A DNA stretch of 23,941 nucleotides, from positions 1-23,941 of the IMG/VR virus record IMGVR_UViG_3300018048_000058. One strand, 5' to 3'. The notes below the pieces were generated by a model. That model was not told where the DNA came from. It worked only from the letters and a program-made list of their open reading frames with translations, and made no database searches. This DNA comes from a virus. This document shows positions 6,540-11,514 of this stretch, in pieces. Within the stretch, counting starts at the first letter, position 1, and each line of letters starts with the position of its first letter. A program made the translations under genes and the position numbers.

Positions 6540-6614
6540 AAATTATTAGTTAAAATTTTGAATGAGTTTATTTTATTCTCAAAACCCATGTCTGCAAAAG
6601 TAGAGAGCAGTCTT
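6540..6614. other. Short non-coding gap between minus-strand genes
   Basis: 75 bases without a convincing gene. The minus strand can form a weak hairpin (TTTTGAG with CTC and CAAAA) before the next ribosome binding site. A plus-strand open frame crossing it has no ribosome binding site. Confidence 0.4.
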
Positions 6615-7022
6615 TTAAGAAAACAACCTAGCGAATCTAAGTTTCATTCTTCCAAAGAAACTACCAGTCATTAAGATTTGATAGTCTTTGAGAGCTTCTA
6701 AAACTTCTTGGACATCTAGATTATTAGCCACTTCAAGTATCTGCATACCTTTGTTGTCCTTACCAAGTGGTGTAGGTCTTACAAAGTGTAGAGGTCTTGA
6801 AGGCACTCCTCTTTGTTGATAGATTGAAACTTTACCTGAATGATACCCTAAAAAAGTATCACCAACAGTAGTCTCATTTCTTTCTTTATTTTTTCTTACT
6901 CTAACTATATTTACTCCAAGTGAGTTAGCAAAGTTCCAAATTGCTTTTTCACCTATACTAGCTCTATCATAGATAGATTTTACAGTTTTAGTATCACGTT
7001 TACCATATACATATTTAGCCAT
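6615..7022 (-). CDS. Basic hypothetical protein, 135 aa
   Basis: Not recognised. Basic throughout, with VKSIYDRASIGEKAIWNFANS at the N-terminus, then VRVRKNKERNETTVGDTFLGY and a Pro/Arg-rich VPSRPLHFVRPTPLG segment, and a basic C-terminus. Such charge suits nucleic-acid or ribosome binding, but no motif is diagnostic. AAGGAGATATAA lies directly before the ATG. It sits 13 bases after the next upstream gene in the leftward string. Confidence 0.75.
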   Translation of the reverse strand: MAKYVYGKRDTKTVKSIYDRASIGEKAIWNFANSLGVNIVRVRKNKERNETTVGDTFLGYHSGKVSIYQQRGVPSRPLHFVRPTPLGKDNKGMQILEVANNLDVQEVLEALKDYQILMTGSFFGRMKLRFARLFS

Positions 7023-7035
7023 TTATATCTCCTTT

Positions 7036-7359
7036 TTATGATGGTGGGTTTAATTTAACAGAGACTGTGTAGCCCTCTGTCATGCTTTCAAAGTTTGATA
7101 AAACTTCATTTACTTCTTCTTTCAAAGAATCTGTTTCAGACTTTAAATCAAATTTAATATCTTCTAAATCAATTGACTCTACTTCATCTATTCTACATTC
7201 TAAATCACTTACTGTGTATTCAAGACTTTCAAAGTCATATTTGAGGTCATCACATTTAGATTCTAAATCTCTTATGCGTTCTAAAGAGTCATTCCATTCT
7301 AAAATTAATGATTGAATTTTAGTATCAATACCTAACCATTTTTGTATTAATTTTTTCAT
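7036..7359 (-). CDS. Acidic coiled-coil protein, 107 aa
   Basis: After MKKLIQKWLGIDTKIQ the protein is almost one continuous acidic coiled coil (LILEWNDSLERIRDLESK, DLKYDFESLEYTVSDLE, and so on), ending with a short beta-like tail (TVSVKLNPPS). The frame extends upstream to 7413, but the start at 7359 is preferred because GGAGATAGAT sits just before it; the extension would run into the inverted repeat at 7393-7451. Function unknown; oligomerisation likely. Confidence 0.75.
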   Translation of the reverse strand: MKKLIQKWLGIDTKIQSLILEWNDSLERIRDLESKCDDLKYDFESLEYTVSDLECRIDEVESIDLEDIKFDLKSETDSLKEEVNEVLSNFESMTEGYTVSVKLNPPS

Positions 7360-7392
7360 ATCTATCTCCATATTTATTGTTAATATTAAAAG

Positions 7393-7451
7393 TGTGAGTA
7401 GAAAATATGCCACCCATTATACTTTGGTGAATGCTACAAATTCTACTCACA
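7393..7451. repeat. Inverted repeat with GAGTAG core, flanking a -10-like box
   Basis: TGTGAGTAGAA (7393-7403) is the exact reverse complement of TTCTACTCACA (7441-7451); the loop is 37 nt. On the minus strand the loop contains a perfect TATAAT (7416-7421) without a good -35 at 17 bp. It lies just upstream of the coiled-coil gene. It shares its GAGTAG/CTACTC core with the repeat at 5961-6034. Confidence 0.6.
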
Positions 7452-7487
7452 AGGCAGTTTTGAATGATTGCCCCAGCATTAATAAAT

Positions 7488-7685
7488 CTATTTTTTACTA
7501 TAAACTAATTTAGCAGTTGCTTTGTCTTTAACAAAACAGTTTACAGTAAATCTACGTTCAACATAATCGTTTACATTAAAATCATAATCTCTTGAATGTA
7601 TTACGATATCTCTTGTTGAAAAGCCTGTCAAGTCAGTTCTGGGTTTTACTTCTATTTTTACTACATTGTGTATATTTATATCCAT
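7488..7685 (-). CDS. Hypothetical protein, 65 aa
   Basis: Not recognised. Alternating hydrophobic and polar residues (NIHNVVKIEVKP; STRDIVIHSRDYDFNV; RRFTVNCFV) suggest an all-beta small domain. Basic at the C-terminus. GGAGATAAAC precedes the ATG. Followed by the 7393-7451 inverted repeat before the next gene. Confidence 0.65.
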   Translation of the reverse strand: MDINIHNVVKIEVKPRTDLTGFSTRDIVIHSRDYDFNVNDYVERRFTVNCFVKDKATAKLVYSKK

Positions 7686-7694
7686 GTTTATCTC

Positions 7695-7808
7695 CTATAC
7701 TGTTGGGTTAATATCTTCAGCTAATTCGTTATTAGCTTCAATGGTCTCAGCTTTTAATTCCTGTTCGGTCATAAAATCTAAAAATTCTAAATGGTCTAGT
7801 TCGTCCAT
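7695..7808 (-). CDS. Acidic peptide, 37 aa
   Basis: Starts MDELDHLEFLDFMTEQELKA and continues with more Glu and Asp. GGAGATAAAT stands before the ATG at the usual distance, and it fills an otherwise empty space in the minus-strand string with neighbours nine bases away on each side. Function unknown. Support is mainly the ribosome binding site and the fit in the string. Confidence 0.55.
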   Translation of the reverse strand: MDELDHLEFLDFMTEQELKAETIEANNELAEDINPTV

Positions 7809-7817
7809 ATTTATCTC

Positions 7818-8018
7818 CTAATTTACTTTATTAATTTTAAAGTTTTCAACATCAATAGCTTCAACTTCTGTAAAAAATTCTATAATTCCTTTCTTTTTAC
7901 TTTCAGCTTCTACAAATGTTTCTTGAATTTTATAGTCTGAATTTACCCAAACTATTCTATACTCGTTTACCCATGATATTTTTTCATTATCATCAGTAAT
8001 ATCTAAATAATCATTCAT
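7818..8018 (-). CDS. Acidic hypothetical protein, 66 aa
   Basis: Not recognised. Contains EYRIVWVNSDYKIQETFVEAES, a beta hairpin, followed by a helix (KKGIIEFFTEVEAI), an arrangement seen in small beta-beta-alpha domains. GGAGATAAAA precedes the start. It is the first gene downstream of the strong promoter at 8074-8103, so it probably heads a transcription unit. Confidence 0.7.
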   Translation of the reverse strand: MNDYLDITDDNEKISWVNEYRIVWVNSDYKIQETFVEAESKKKGIIEFFTEVEAIDVENFKINKVN

Positions 8019-8037
8019 TTTTATCTCCTATATTTAT

Positions 8038-8053
8038 AAGACTTTGAAGTCTT
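8038..8053 (-). promoter_or_regulatory. Leader hairpin upstream of the 66-aa gene
   Basis: AAGACTT (8038-8044) is the exact reverse complement of AAGTCTT (8047-8053). It lies in the short leader between the promoter at 8074-8103 and the ribosome binding site. No T run follows, so it is more likely a 5' stabilising stem than a terminator. Confidence 0.4.
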
Positions 8054-8073
8054 GCTGTGTCGTTGTGGTTCAA

Positions 8074-8103
8074 ATTATAACCTTTTTGCTTGGTCGTTGT
8101 CAA
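8074..8103 (-). promoter_or_regulatory. Sigma-70 promoter, consensus hexamers
   Basis: On the minus strand TTGACA (8098-8103), 18 bp, then TATAAT (8074-8079): both hexamers are perfect. Its -35 box is the end of a 44-bp repeat that also ends in the -35 box of the promoter at 8412-8439. Transcription would start near 8066. Confidence 0.8.
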
Positions 8104-8141
8104 GCGTCTTAACAAATTTAAAGTATATACTTATATTTAAA
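8098..8141 (-). repeat. 44-bp repeat, copy 1 (promoter upstream element)
   Basis: Matches 8434-8477 at 43 of 44 positions in the same orientation. It contains the perfect 12-bp palindrome AAGTATATACTT (8121-8132) about 18 bp upstream of the -35 box. AT-rich, so it could be an operator, an UP element, or both. It overlaps the last codons of the 71-codon gene. Confidence 0.8.
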
Positions 8142-8352
8142 ATTGTTGAATCGTCCAAACTGTTCCCATTTCCATAGTGGTGTCATTCAAAAAGTCAAAG
8201 GTTGATTTAACAAACAGATGTTTCTTTTTATTAGACATATGTCTATATATTATTGACCTATCTTCTTTGAAACAATTTTGTCCCTTTACAACATAACCTA
8301 ACTCATTGATATATCGTTCTAATTTATCAAAGCTGTTAAATTTTTTTATCAT
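8137..8352 (-). CDS. Hypothetical protein, 71 aa
   Basis: Not recognised. MIKKFNSFDKLERYINELGYV, then a basic middle with IIYRHMSNKKKHLFVKS and an end TMEMGTVWTIQQF. Helix-then-strands in feel. An upstream TTG at 8364 is in frame, but the ATG at 8352 has GGAGATAATT before it and is preferred. It is driven by the promoter at 8412-8439, and its stop lies within the 44-bp repeat of the next promoter. Confidence 0.65.
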   Translation of the reverse strand: MIKKFNSFDKLERYINELGYVVKGQNCFKEDRSIIYRHMSNKKKHLFVKSTFDFLNDTTMEMGTVWTIQQF

Positions 8353-8380
8353 AATTATCTCCAATCGTTTTAAAAATTAA

Positions 8381-8398
8381 GCAAGGAATGTTCCCTGC
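8381..8398 (-). promoter_or_regulatory. Leader hairpin, possible attenuator
   Basis: GCAAGGAA (8381-8388) pairs with TTCCCTGC (8391-8398), 8 bp with one G-U, tight loop. On the minus strand it is followed by TTAATTTTT, so it resembles a weak rho-independent terminator between the promoter at 8412-8439 and the 71-codon gene. Confidence 0.45.
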
Positions 8399-8411
8399 CA
8401 AGCCGACACCC

Positions 8412-8439
8412 ATTTTAGCGAAGCCACCGAAAATGTCAA
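8412..8439 (-). promoter_or_regulatory. Sigma-70 promoter sharing its upstream repeat
   Basis: On the minus strand TTGACA (8434-8439), 16 bp, then TAAAAT (8412-8417). The sequence upstream of the -35 is the second copy of the 44-bp repeat. Start expected near 8404, giving a leader with the 8381-8398 hairpin. Confidence 0.7.
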
Positions 8440-8477
8440 GCGTCTTAACAAACTTAAAGTATATACTTATATTTAAA
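8434..8477 (-). repeat. 44-bp repeat, copy 2
   Basis: Second copy of the repeat at 8098-8141, with the palindrome AAGTATATACTT at 8457-8468. It borders the AT-rich stretch and DnaA-box array that follow. Confidence 0.8.
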
Positions 8478-8584
8478 GTTTGCTGATTTTTTAAGTATAA
8501 TTTTAAAGTTTAAATTTAAAGTTATCCACAGGTTATACATACTTATCTACAAAATATATACAAGTTATACATAAATTATCCACA
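8478..8584 (+). other. Candidate replication origin: phased DnaA-box array with AT-rich flank
   Basis: TTATCCACA at 8522 and 8576 are perfect matches to the DnaA box TTATNCACA. Between them lie TTATACATA (8533), TTATCTACA (8543), a degenerate ATATATACA (8554) and TTATACATA (8565). All are on the plus strand and the starts are spaced 11, 10, 11, 11 and 11 bp, so they face the same side of the helix. Bases 8478-8521 are almost pure A+T and could be the unwinding element. Known bacterial and plasmid origins (oriC, P1 and similar) use this design; the assignment here is inference. Confidence 0.65.
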
Positions 8585-8814
8585 GCTTTTGCCTTCAATT
8601 TAAAGCCCCCGCCTTTCTAATAACACCCTATTAAGCTTTAAAAACTGCCCTCAATCTTAAGCCCCCGACAACCTTTTTTAAGACTCGAGTTTAATCTTAA
8701 ACTTACTTAACTTACTTACTTCTTTGGTATGGTCGTATGCCATATAAAAAGCCATCTCATTTAAGTAAGCTGAGAAGATTTGAGAGTTCTTAAGTTATGA
8801 TAAATTCTAGGCAT
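8585..8814. other. Non-coding stretch between origin candidate and terminator
   Basis: No gene with a ribosome binding site. It holds two copies of a short GC island in AT-rich DNA (TTTAAAGCCCCCGCC around 8600 and CTTAAGCCCCCGAC around 8657), a small palindrome ACTCGAGT near 8684, and tandem CTTACTTA units around 8700-8720. These may be further protein-binding sites of an origin region. Confidence 0.35.
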
Positions 8815-8849
8815 AAAAAAACTCTCTCACTTGAAAGGCGAGAGAGTTT
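8815..8849 (-). terminator. Rho-independent terminator of the two-gene unit
   Basis: GAGAGAGTTT (8840-8849) pairs perfectly with AAACTCTCTC (8819-8828) around an 11-nt loop, and on the minus strand the stem runs into a T tract (A at 8815-8820 on the plus strand). It follows the stop of the 89-codon gene. Confidence 0.85.
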
Positions 8850-8857
8850 CGAAGAGT

Positions 8858-9127
8858 TTAGCTATTCTCTTTTAGATACAAAGCAATCTTATCAAGATAT
8901 ACTTTTGGAAGGCTTTTAGCTTGAAGAATCGTATGAGCTTTCTTAAAAGTAAGTCTTTCATCTTTAGCTAAACTATAAAGGCATCCAGTAATTTGCTTTT
9001 GAAGTTTCCAATTCATCTTGGTTCCTTTCTTAGCAAATTTATATCCTATTGCTTGACATTGTCTGAACGAAGCAGGTGCTGAAGTTCTGTCTTTATCAAA
9101 GCTATTTATATCAAATGTATTTTCCAT
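8858..9127 (-). CDS. Hypothetical protein, 89 aa (intact copy)
   Basis: Not recognised. Basic and helical, with RTSAPASFRQCQAIGYKFAK, TKMNWKLQKQITGCLYSLA and RLTFKKAHTILQAKSLPK. The segment order looks like several short helices, possibly a DNA-binding bundle. AAAGGAGTATAAT lies before the ATG. It ends just before a strong terminator. A broken copy lies mirror-image on the plus strand at 9643-9858, so this gene was duplicated by inversion or the mirror copy is an artefact. Confidence 0.8.
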   Translation of the reverse strand: MENTFDINSFDKDRTSAPASFRQCQAIGYKFAKKGTKMNWKLQKQITGCLYSLAKDERLTFKKAHTILQAKSLPKVYLDKIALYLKENS

Positions 9128-9138
9128 ATTATACTCCT

Positions 9139-9321
9139 TTAAGTAATGGATTTATAAATACTTGCAATATAATCTTGCAAGTGGTTAAGGTCGTCAGTAT
9201 TATTACCGACTATTCCTAAAGCTTGGATTCCGTTTATCATCAAAGCTAATACGTAATCTTTTGCTTGAGAAACTGTTTTAAATTCTAAAGTCTCGTTGTT
9301 TGAAAAGGTAATTAAAATCAT
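9139..9321 (-). CDS. Hypothetical protein, 60 aa (intact copy)
   Basis: Not recognised. MILITFSNNETLEFKTVSQA forms a probable beta hairpin, followed by a helix (KDYVLALMINGIQALGIV) and a C-terminal helix DDLNHLQDYIASIYKSIT. GGAGATTTATT precedes the ATG. Forms a two-gene unit with the 89-codon gene, ended by the terminator at 8815-8849. A decayed mirror copy is at 9492-9632. Confidence 0.75.
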   Translation of the reverse strand: MILITFSNNETLEFKTVSQAKDYVLALMINGIQALGIVGNNTDDLNHLQDYIASIYKSIT

Positions 9322-9491
9322 AATAAATCTCCTATATGGTTTGCAGAGATTGTTAGGTTTTTAAGTTGCAAATGCTTGAGTTTTGCGTAGCAAAAGTTTT
9401 ATAGATTTCCGAGTCTTCGAGGAAATACTGTAAACATTTGTCACTTTAAAACCTTTACAATATCGTAAACCAGCTTCAATAGGAGATTATT

Positions 9492-9632
9492 ATGACAATT
9501 TTAATAGCTTTTCATGAGACTTTAGAATTGTTTCTCAACAAAAGTTACTTTAAAGCCTGATAAACTTCCAAGGTTTGATAGTCGGTAAGACGACCATAAC
9601 CACAAAAGATTATCAAGTATTTATACCATTAC
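9492..9632 (+). pseudogene. Decayed mirror copy of the 60-aa gene
   Basis: The ribosome binding site and ATG (AGGAGATTATTATG) are kept, as are blocks such as GAGACTTTAGAATT and ATAGTCGGTAA. Deletions and insertions break the frame, and the open reading from the ATG stops after 22 codons (MTILIAFHETLELFLNKSYF at its start). It is on the strand opposite to the intact gene at 9139-9321. A functional product is unlikely. Confidence 0.75.
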
Positions 9633-9642
9633 AATTGTATAA

Positions 9643-9858
9643 TATGGAAATACTTTGAGTGCTTTGATGACAGAACAAAGCTTTGCAAGTGAGTGTCAAG
9701 CTATATAAATTTGCATAGAATCAAGATGAATTGAGAAACAAGAAAGCAACTTGAAAGGCTTTATAGTCCTAAAGATACTTGAGTTACTTCATTGCGAAGT
9801 AGATTCTTCAAGGTAACAACAAAAGTTTCTTGAAAGCTTTGTATCTTTAGAATAGCCT
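9643..9858 (+). pseudogene. Decayed mirror copy of the 89-aa gene
   Basis: Begins with TATAATATGGAAA as the intact gene does. It retains CTTTGATGACAGAAC-like, ATATAAATTTGC, CAAGATGAATTG and GATTCTTCAAG blocks in the same order, but indels put several stops in every frame. The copy of the downstream terminator (after 9858) has also lost its stem symmetry. Most differences are losses in this arm. Confidence 0.75.
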
Positions 9859-9932
9859 GAGGAACTCCGAAGCCTTTCAAGTGAGATAGAAACCATTGAG
9901 GTCTAAAGTTATCGTCTCTCAAATCTTCTCAG

Positions 9933-10166
9933 GGGGTAGGCAGGAGACCATGCCCCTCCACCTATATATCTATAGCATGATTATACATTATACAGGAAAA
10001 TGACCATTAACCAGAACTAGTTAACGCCCCGACACTAAAACTCTAAAATCTTTAAAGTCTTTAAAGGTATTTTTAAACGCACATGACTAATCCTACCTAA
10101 TAGGCAGTCAATTGTTTTATGAGGACTTCTCTGGGGGATATATTGACCGTGGGGGACCACAATGTT
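9933..10166. other. Non-coding region left of the divergent promoters
   Basis: No supportable gene. A GC-rich patch at 9932-9960 can pair GGCA (9939-9942) with TGCC (9951-9954). Bases 10040-10075 carry repeated CTTTAAAG units. Three runs of G5 (9933, near 10133 and near 10152) stand out in AT-rich DNA, one inside a GTGG/CCAC hairpin. As the DNA directly before the terminase genes, it could hold a packaging site, but no cos or pac sequence is recognisable. Confidence 0.35.
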
Positions 10167-10195
10167 ATTGTACACTTCAAATTCACTTTTGTCAA
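10167..10195 (-). promoter_or_regulatory. Leftward promoter of the divergent pair
   Basis: On the minus strand TTGACA (10190-10195), 17 bp, then TACAAT (10167-10172). Its -35 lies in the left arm of a 14-bp inverted repeat whose right arm holds the -35 of the rightward promoter. Its transcript would run through the palindrome at 8770-9932. Confidence 0.7.
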
Positions 10196-10238
10196 GTCTT
10201 TTGAGAAAAAAGTTAAAAAACTTAAAAAGACTTGACAA
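10189..10238. repeat. 14-bp inverted repeat joining two divergent promoters
   Basis: TTGTCAAGTCTTTT (10189-10202) is the exact reverse complement of AAAAGACTTGACAA (10225-10238). A nested repeat AAGTT/AACTT (10210-10214, 10219-10223) sits in the loop. Each arm contains one TTGACA, so a protein binding one arm would bind the other and cover both -35 boxes. Confidence 0.85.
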
Positions 10239-10260
10239 GTTTTAAATCAAACGGTATACT
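10232..10260 (+). promoter_or_regulatory. Rightward promoter for the packaging and virion genes
   Basis: TTGACA (10232-10237), 17 bp, then TATACT (10255-10260). Transcription would start about seven bases later, at or next to the A of the small terminase ATG (10267), leaving no room for a ribosome binding site. Confidence 0.75.
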
Positions 10261-10266
10261 AAATGC

Positions 10267-10713
10267 ATGGCTATATTACCGACTATAGATAATAAAAGTA
10301 GAAAAAGAGAACTAACTGAAAAGCAACAGTCTTTCCTCAATCATCTAGTAGATACTCATGGTGATGCTAAAAAGGCTGCTGAACTTGCAGGTTATACTTC
10401 TCATTACCATCACGTTGTAAAGACTTTAAAGTCTGAGATACTAGAACTCACTCAAGAGATATTAGCTAACTCAGCTCCTAAAGCTGCATTTAAGGTCGTA
10501 GAGATAATGGATTCTAAAAGACCTATAGTACAGGCTAATAACAAACTAGCTGCTGCACAGACTTTACTAGATAGAGTTGGAGTTTCTAAAGTAGATAAAG
10601 TAGATGTCAATCATAATGTAAATTCTGGTGGTATCTTTCTTATGCCTGATAAAGCCCCTTTAGACTTAGAAGAAACTGAAGATGGTGACTATGAGGTAGT
10701 TGATAATGACTAA
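10267..10713 (+). CDS. Terminase small subunit
   Basis: 148 residues. Recognises the packaging site and hands DNA to the large subunit. The N-terminal segment LTEKQQSFLNHLVDTHGDAKKAAELAGY (residues 16-43) is the helix-turn-helix region typical of small terminases, with 'K-A-A-x-x-A-G-Y'. A central helical region follows (oligomerisation), then an acidic C-terminus (LEETEDGDYEVVDND) that probably contacts the large subunit. No ribosome binding site precedes the ATG, and the promoter at 10232-10260 suggests a leaderless message. First gene of the rightward cluster, as in many phages. Confidence 0.8.
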   Translation: MAILPTIDNKSRKRELTEKQQSFLNHLVDTHGDAKKAAELAGYTSHYHHVVKTLKSEILELTQEILANSAPKAAFKVVEIMDSKRPIVQANNKLAAAQTLLDRVGVSKVDKVDVNHNVNSGGIFLMPDKAPLDLEETEDGDYEVVDND

Positions 10714-10888
10714 ATTATGGATAACTGAATATGTAGATATGGACAATAGAACATCTTTAGGTCCATACATTAAAGCAGAAACAGTTGGTGAAGCAAATAG
10801 AATAGCTATACAATACGGGTTGTTAGTACTTGGAGAGATTCAAGAACTACAACACGACATACAATTAGAAGAAAAAGTAGTCCACTAG
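10706..10888 (+). CDS. Hypothetical protein, 60 aa
   Basis: Not recognised. MTKLWITEYVDMDNRTSLGP, then a helix AETVGEANRIAIQYGLLVLG and an acidic tail. Its ATG lies inside the end of the small terminase gene (8-base overlap), so it is probably translated by coupling. The earlier in-frame TTG at 10700 is not preferred. Conserved-looking but without a known motif. Confidence 0.6.
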   Translation: MTKLWITEYVDMDNRTSLGPYIKAETVGEANRIAIQYGLLVLGEIQELQHDIQLEEKVVH

Positions 10889-10893
10889 GACTA
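10878..10893 (+). promoter_or_regulatory. TAGTCC/GGACTA stem-loop at a gene junction
   Basis: TAGTCC (10878-10883), ACTA loop, GGACTA (10888-10893): a perfect 6-bp stem over the stop codon of the 60-codon gene. It resembles stem-loops at 11214-11229 and 13810-13824. Confidence 0.45.
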
Positions 10894-10907
10894 GGCGGTA
10901 CATTAAA

Positions 10908-11216
10908 ATGGCTAAAAAGAAAGACCCAAGACTAGAAAGAGCTGGAGTATCAGGTTATAACAAACCTAAAAGAACTCCGGGACATAAAACTAAATCACAC
11001 ATAGTTGTTGCCAAAGAAGGTGATAAAATAAAAACAATTAGATTTGGACAACAAGGTAAAAAGGTTGGTAGTCTTACAGGTACTGCTGGTAAACCTAAAG
11101 CTGGTGAATCAGCACGTATGAAAGCAAAGAGACGTTCTTTTAAAGCAAGACACGCTAAGAATATTAAGAAAGGAAAAATGTCAGCAGCTTATTGGGCTGA
11201 CAAGGTTAAATGGTAG
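10908..11216 (+). CDS. Conserved basic marine-phage protein, 102 aa
   Basis: MAKKKDPRLERAGVSGYNKP, then TKSHIVVAKEGDKIKTIRFGQQG (a small beta unit), then a Lys/Arg-rich region and RRSFKARHAKNIKKGKMSAA, ending YWADKVKW. I recall this as a frequent unannotated small protein next to terminase genes in cyanophages and other marine phages. Strongly basic, so nucleic-acid binding or a virion DNA-packing role is plausible but unproven. The ribosome binding site is weak. Confidence 0.8.
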   Translation: MAKKKDPRLERAGVSGYNKPKRTPGHKTKSHIVVAKEGDKIKTIRFGQQGKKVGSLTGTAGKPKAGESARMKAKRRSFKARHAKNIKKGKMSAAYWADKVKW

Positions 11217-11229
11217 TCAAAGGAGACTA
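11214..11229 (+). promoter_or_regulatory. TAGTC/GACTA stem-loop presenting a ribosome binding site
   Basis: TAGTC (11214-11218), loop AAAGGA, GACTA (11225-11229). The stem spans the stop codon of the 102-codon gene and places AAAGGAG in or next to the loop, ahead of the 26-codon frame. Confidence 0.5.
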
Positions 11230-11237
11230 ATGGTAGT

Positions 11238-11318
11238 ATGAAGAAATATTTAGAAAAGTTTCATAAGTTTATGAAATGTACAAGAATACAAAAAGTAATT
11301 AAAAAATTTATAAAATAA
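11238..11318 (+). CDS. Possible 26-aa basic peptide
   Basis: MKKYLEKFHKFMKCTRIQKV followed by IKKFIK. Amphipathic, basic, with AAAGGAG about 12 bases upstream. Its stop is one base before the next start, which suggests a real coupled gene, but the small size leaves doubt. Confidence 0.4.
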   Translation: MKKYLEKFHKFMKCTRIQKVIKKFIK

Positions 11319-11319
11319 T

Positions 11320-11514
11320 ATGCCACACGCAGGACACTTTAAATTCAAAGCCTTACACAAACAAAACAGTAGATTGTCTATGAGACGTAATCAAGGTAAA
11401 CCCGGTAATATTACTCGTGATGAGTTTAGTAAGAACTGGGACAAAATCTTCGGGAAGTCCAAAGGACTTGATAAGAAGAAAGGAGATGATAATGCCAAGA
11501 AAAACAACGACTAA
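11320..11514 (+). CDS. Small basic protein, 64 aa
   Basis: MPHAGHFKFKALHKQNSRLS, then MRRNQGKPGNITRDEFSKNW and a Lys/Asp/Asn-rich tail. No recognised domain. It begins one base after the 26-codon frame and overlaps the next gene by 23 bases, the ribosome binding site of which (AGGAGAT) lies within it. Part of the block of tiny basic proteins between the two terminase genes. Confidence 0.65.
   Translation: MPHAGHFKFKALHKQNSRLSMRRNQGKPGNITRDEFSKNWDKIFGKSKGLDKKKGDDNAKKNND

Larger units (their letters stand above)
8770..9932. repeat. Very large imperfect palindrome (two arms of about 650 and 517 bp)
   Basis: Read from the centre near 9415, the minus strand leftwards and the plus strand rightwards are clearly the same sequence in the same order. 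Shared exact blocks include GAGACTTTAGAATT, ATAGTCGGTAA, TATAATATGGAAA, CAAGATGAATTG, CCTTTCAAGTGAGA and CTCTCAAATCTTCTCAG. The left arm keeps two open genes and a terminator. The right arm is about 129 nt shorter and full of indels. The centre is a short hairpin, ATTTCC (9405-9410) with GGAAAT (9421-9426). Confidence 0.85.

Noticed and set aside
8060-8082. T-arm-like GGTTCAAAT suggesting a tRNA
   Set aside because: The flanking bases do not make the 5-bp T stem, and there is no anticodon arm or acceptor stem. The bases are the -10 region of a promoter.
9933-10166. A cos or pac site before the terminase genes
   Set aside because: Position is right, but no direct terminal repeat, cohesive-end or known pac sequence can be shown from this window alone.
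10035-10238. 67-codon minus-strand open frame left of the terminase gene
   Set aside because: It begins within the divergent promoter region, upstream of the leftward transcription start, has no ribosome binding site, and covers the inverted repeat and CTTTAAAG repeats.
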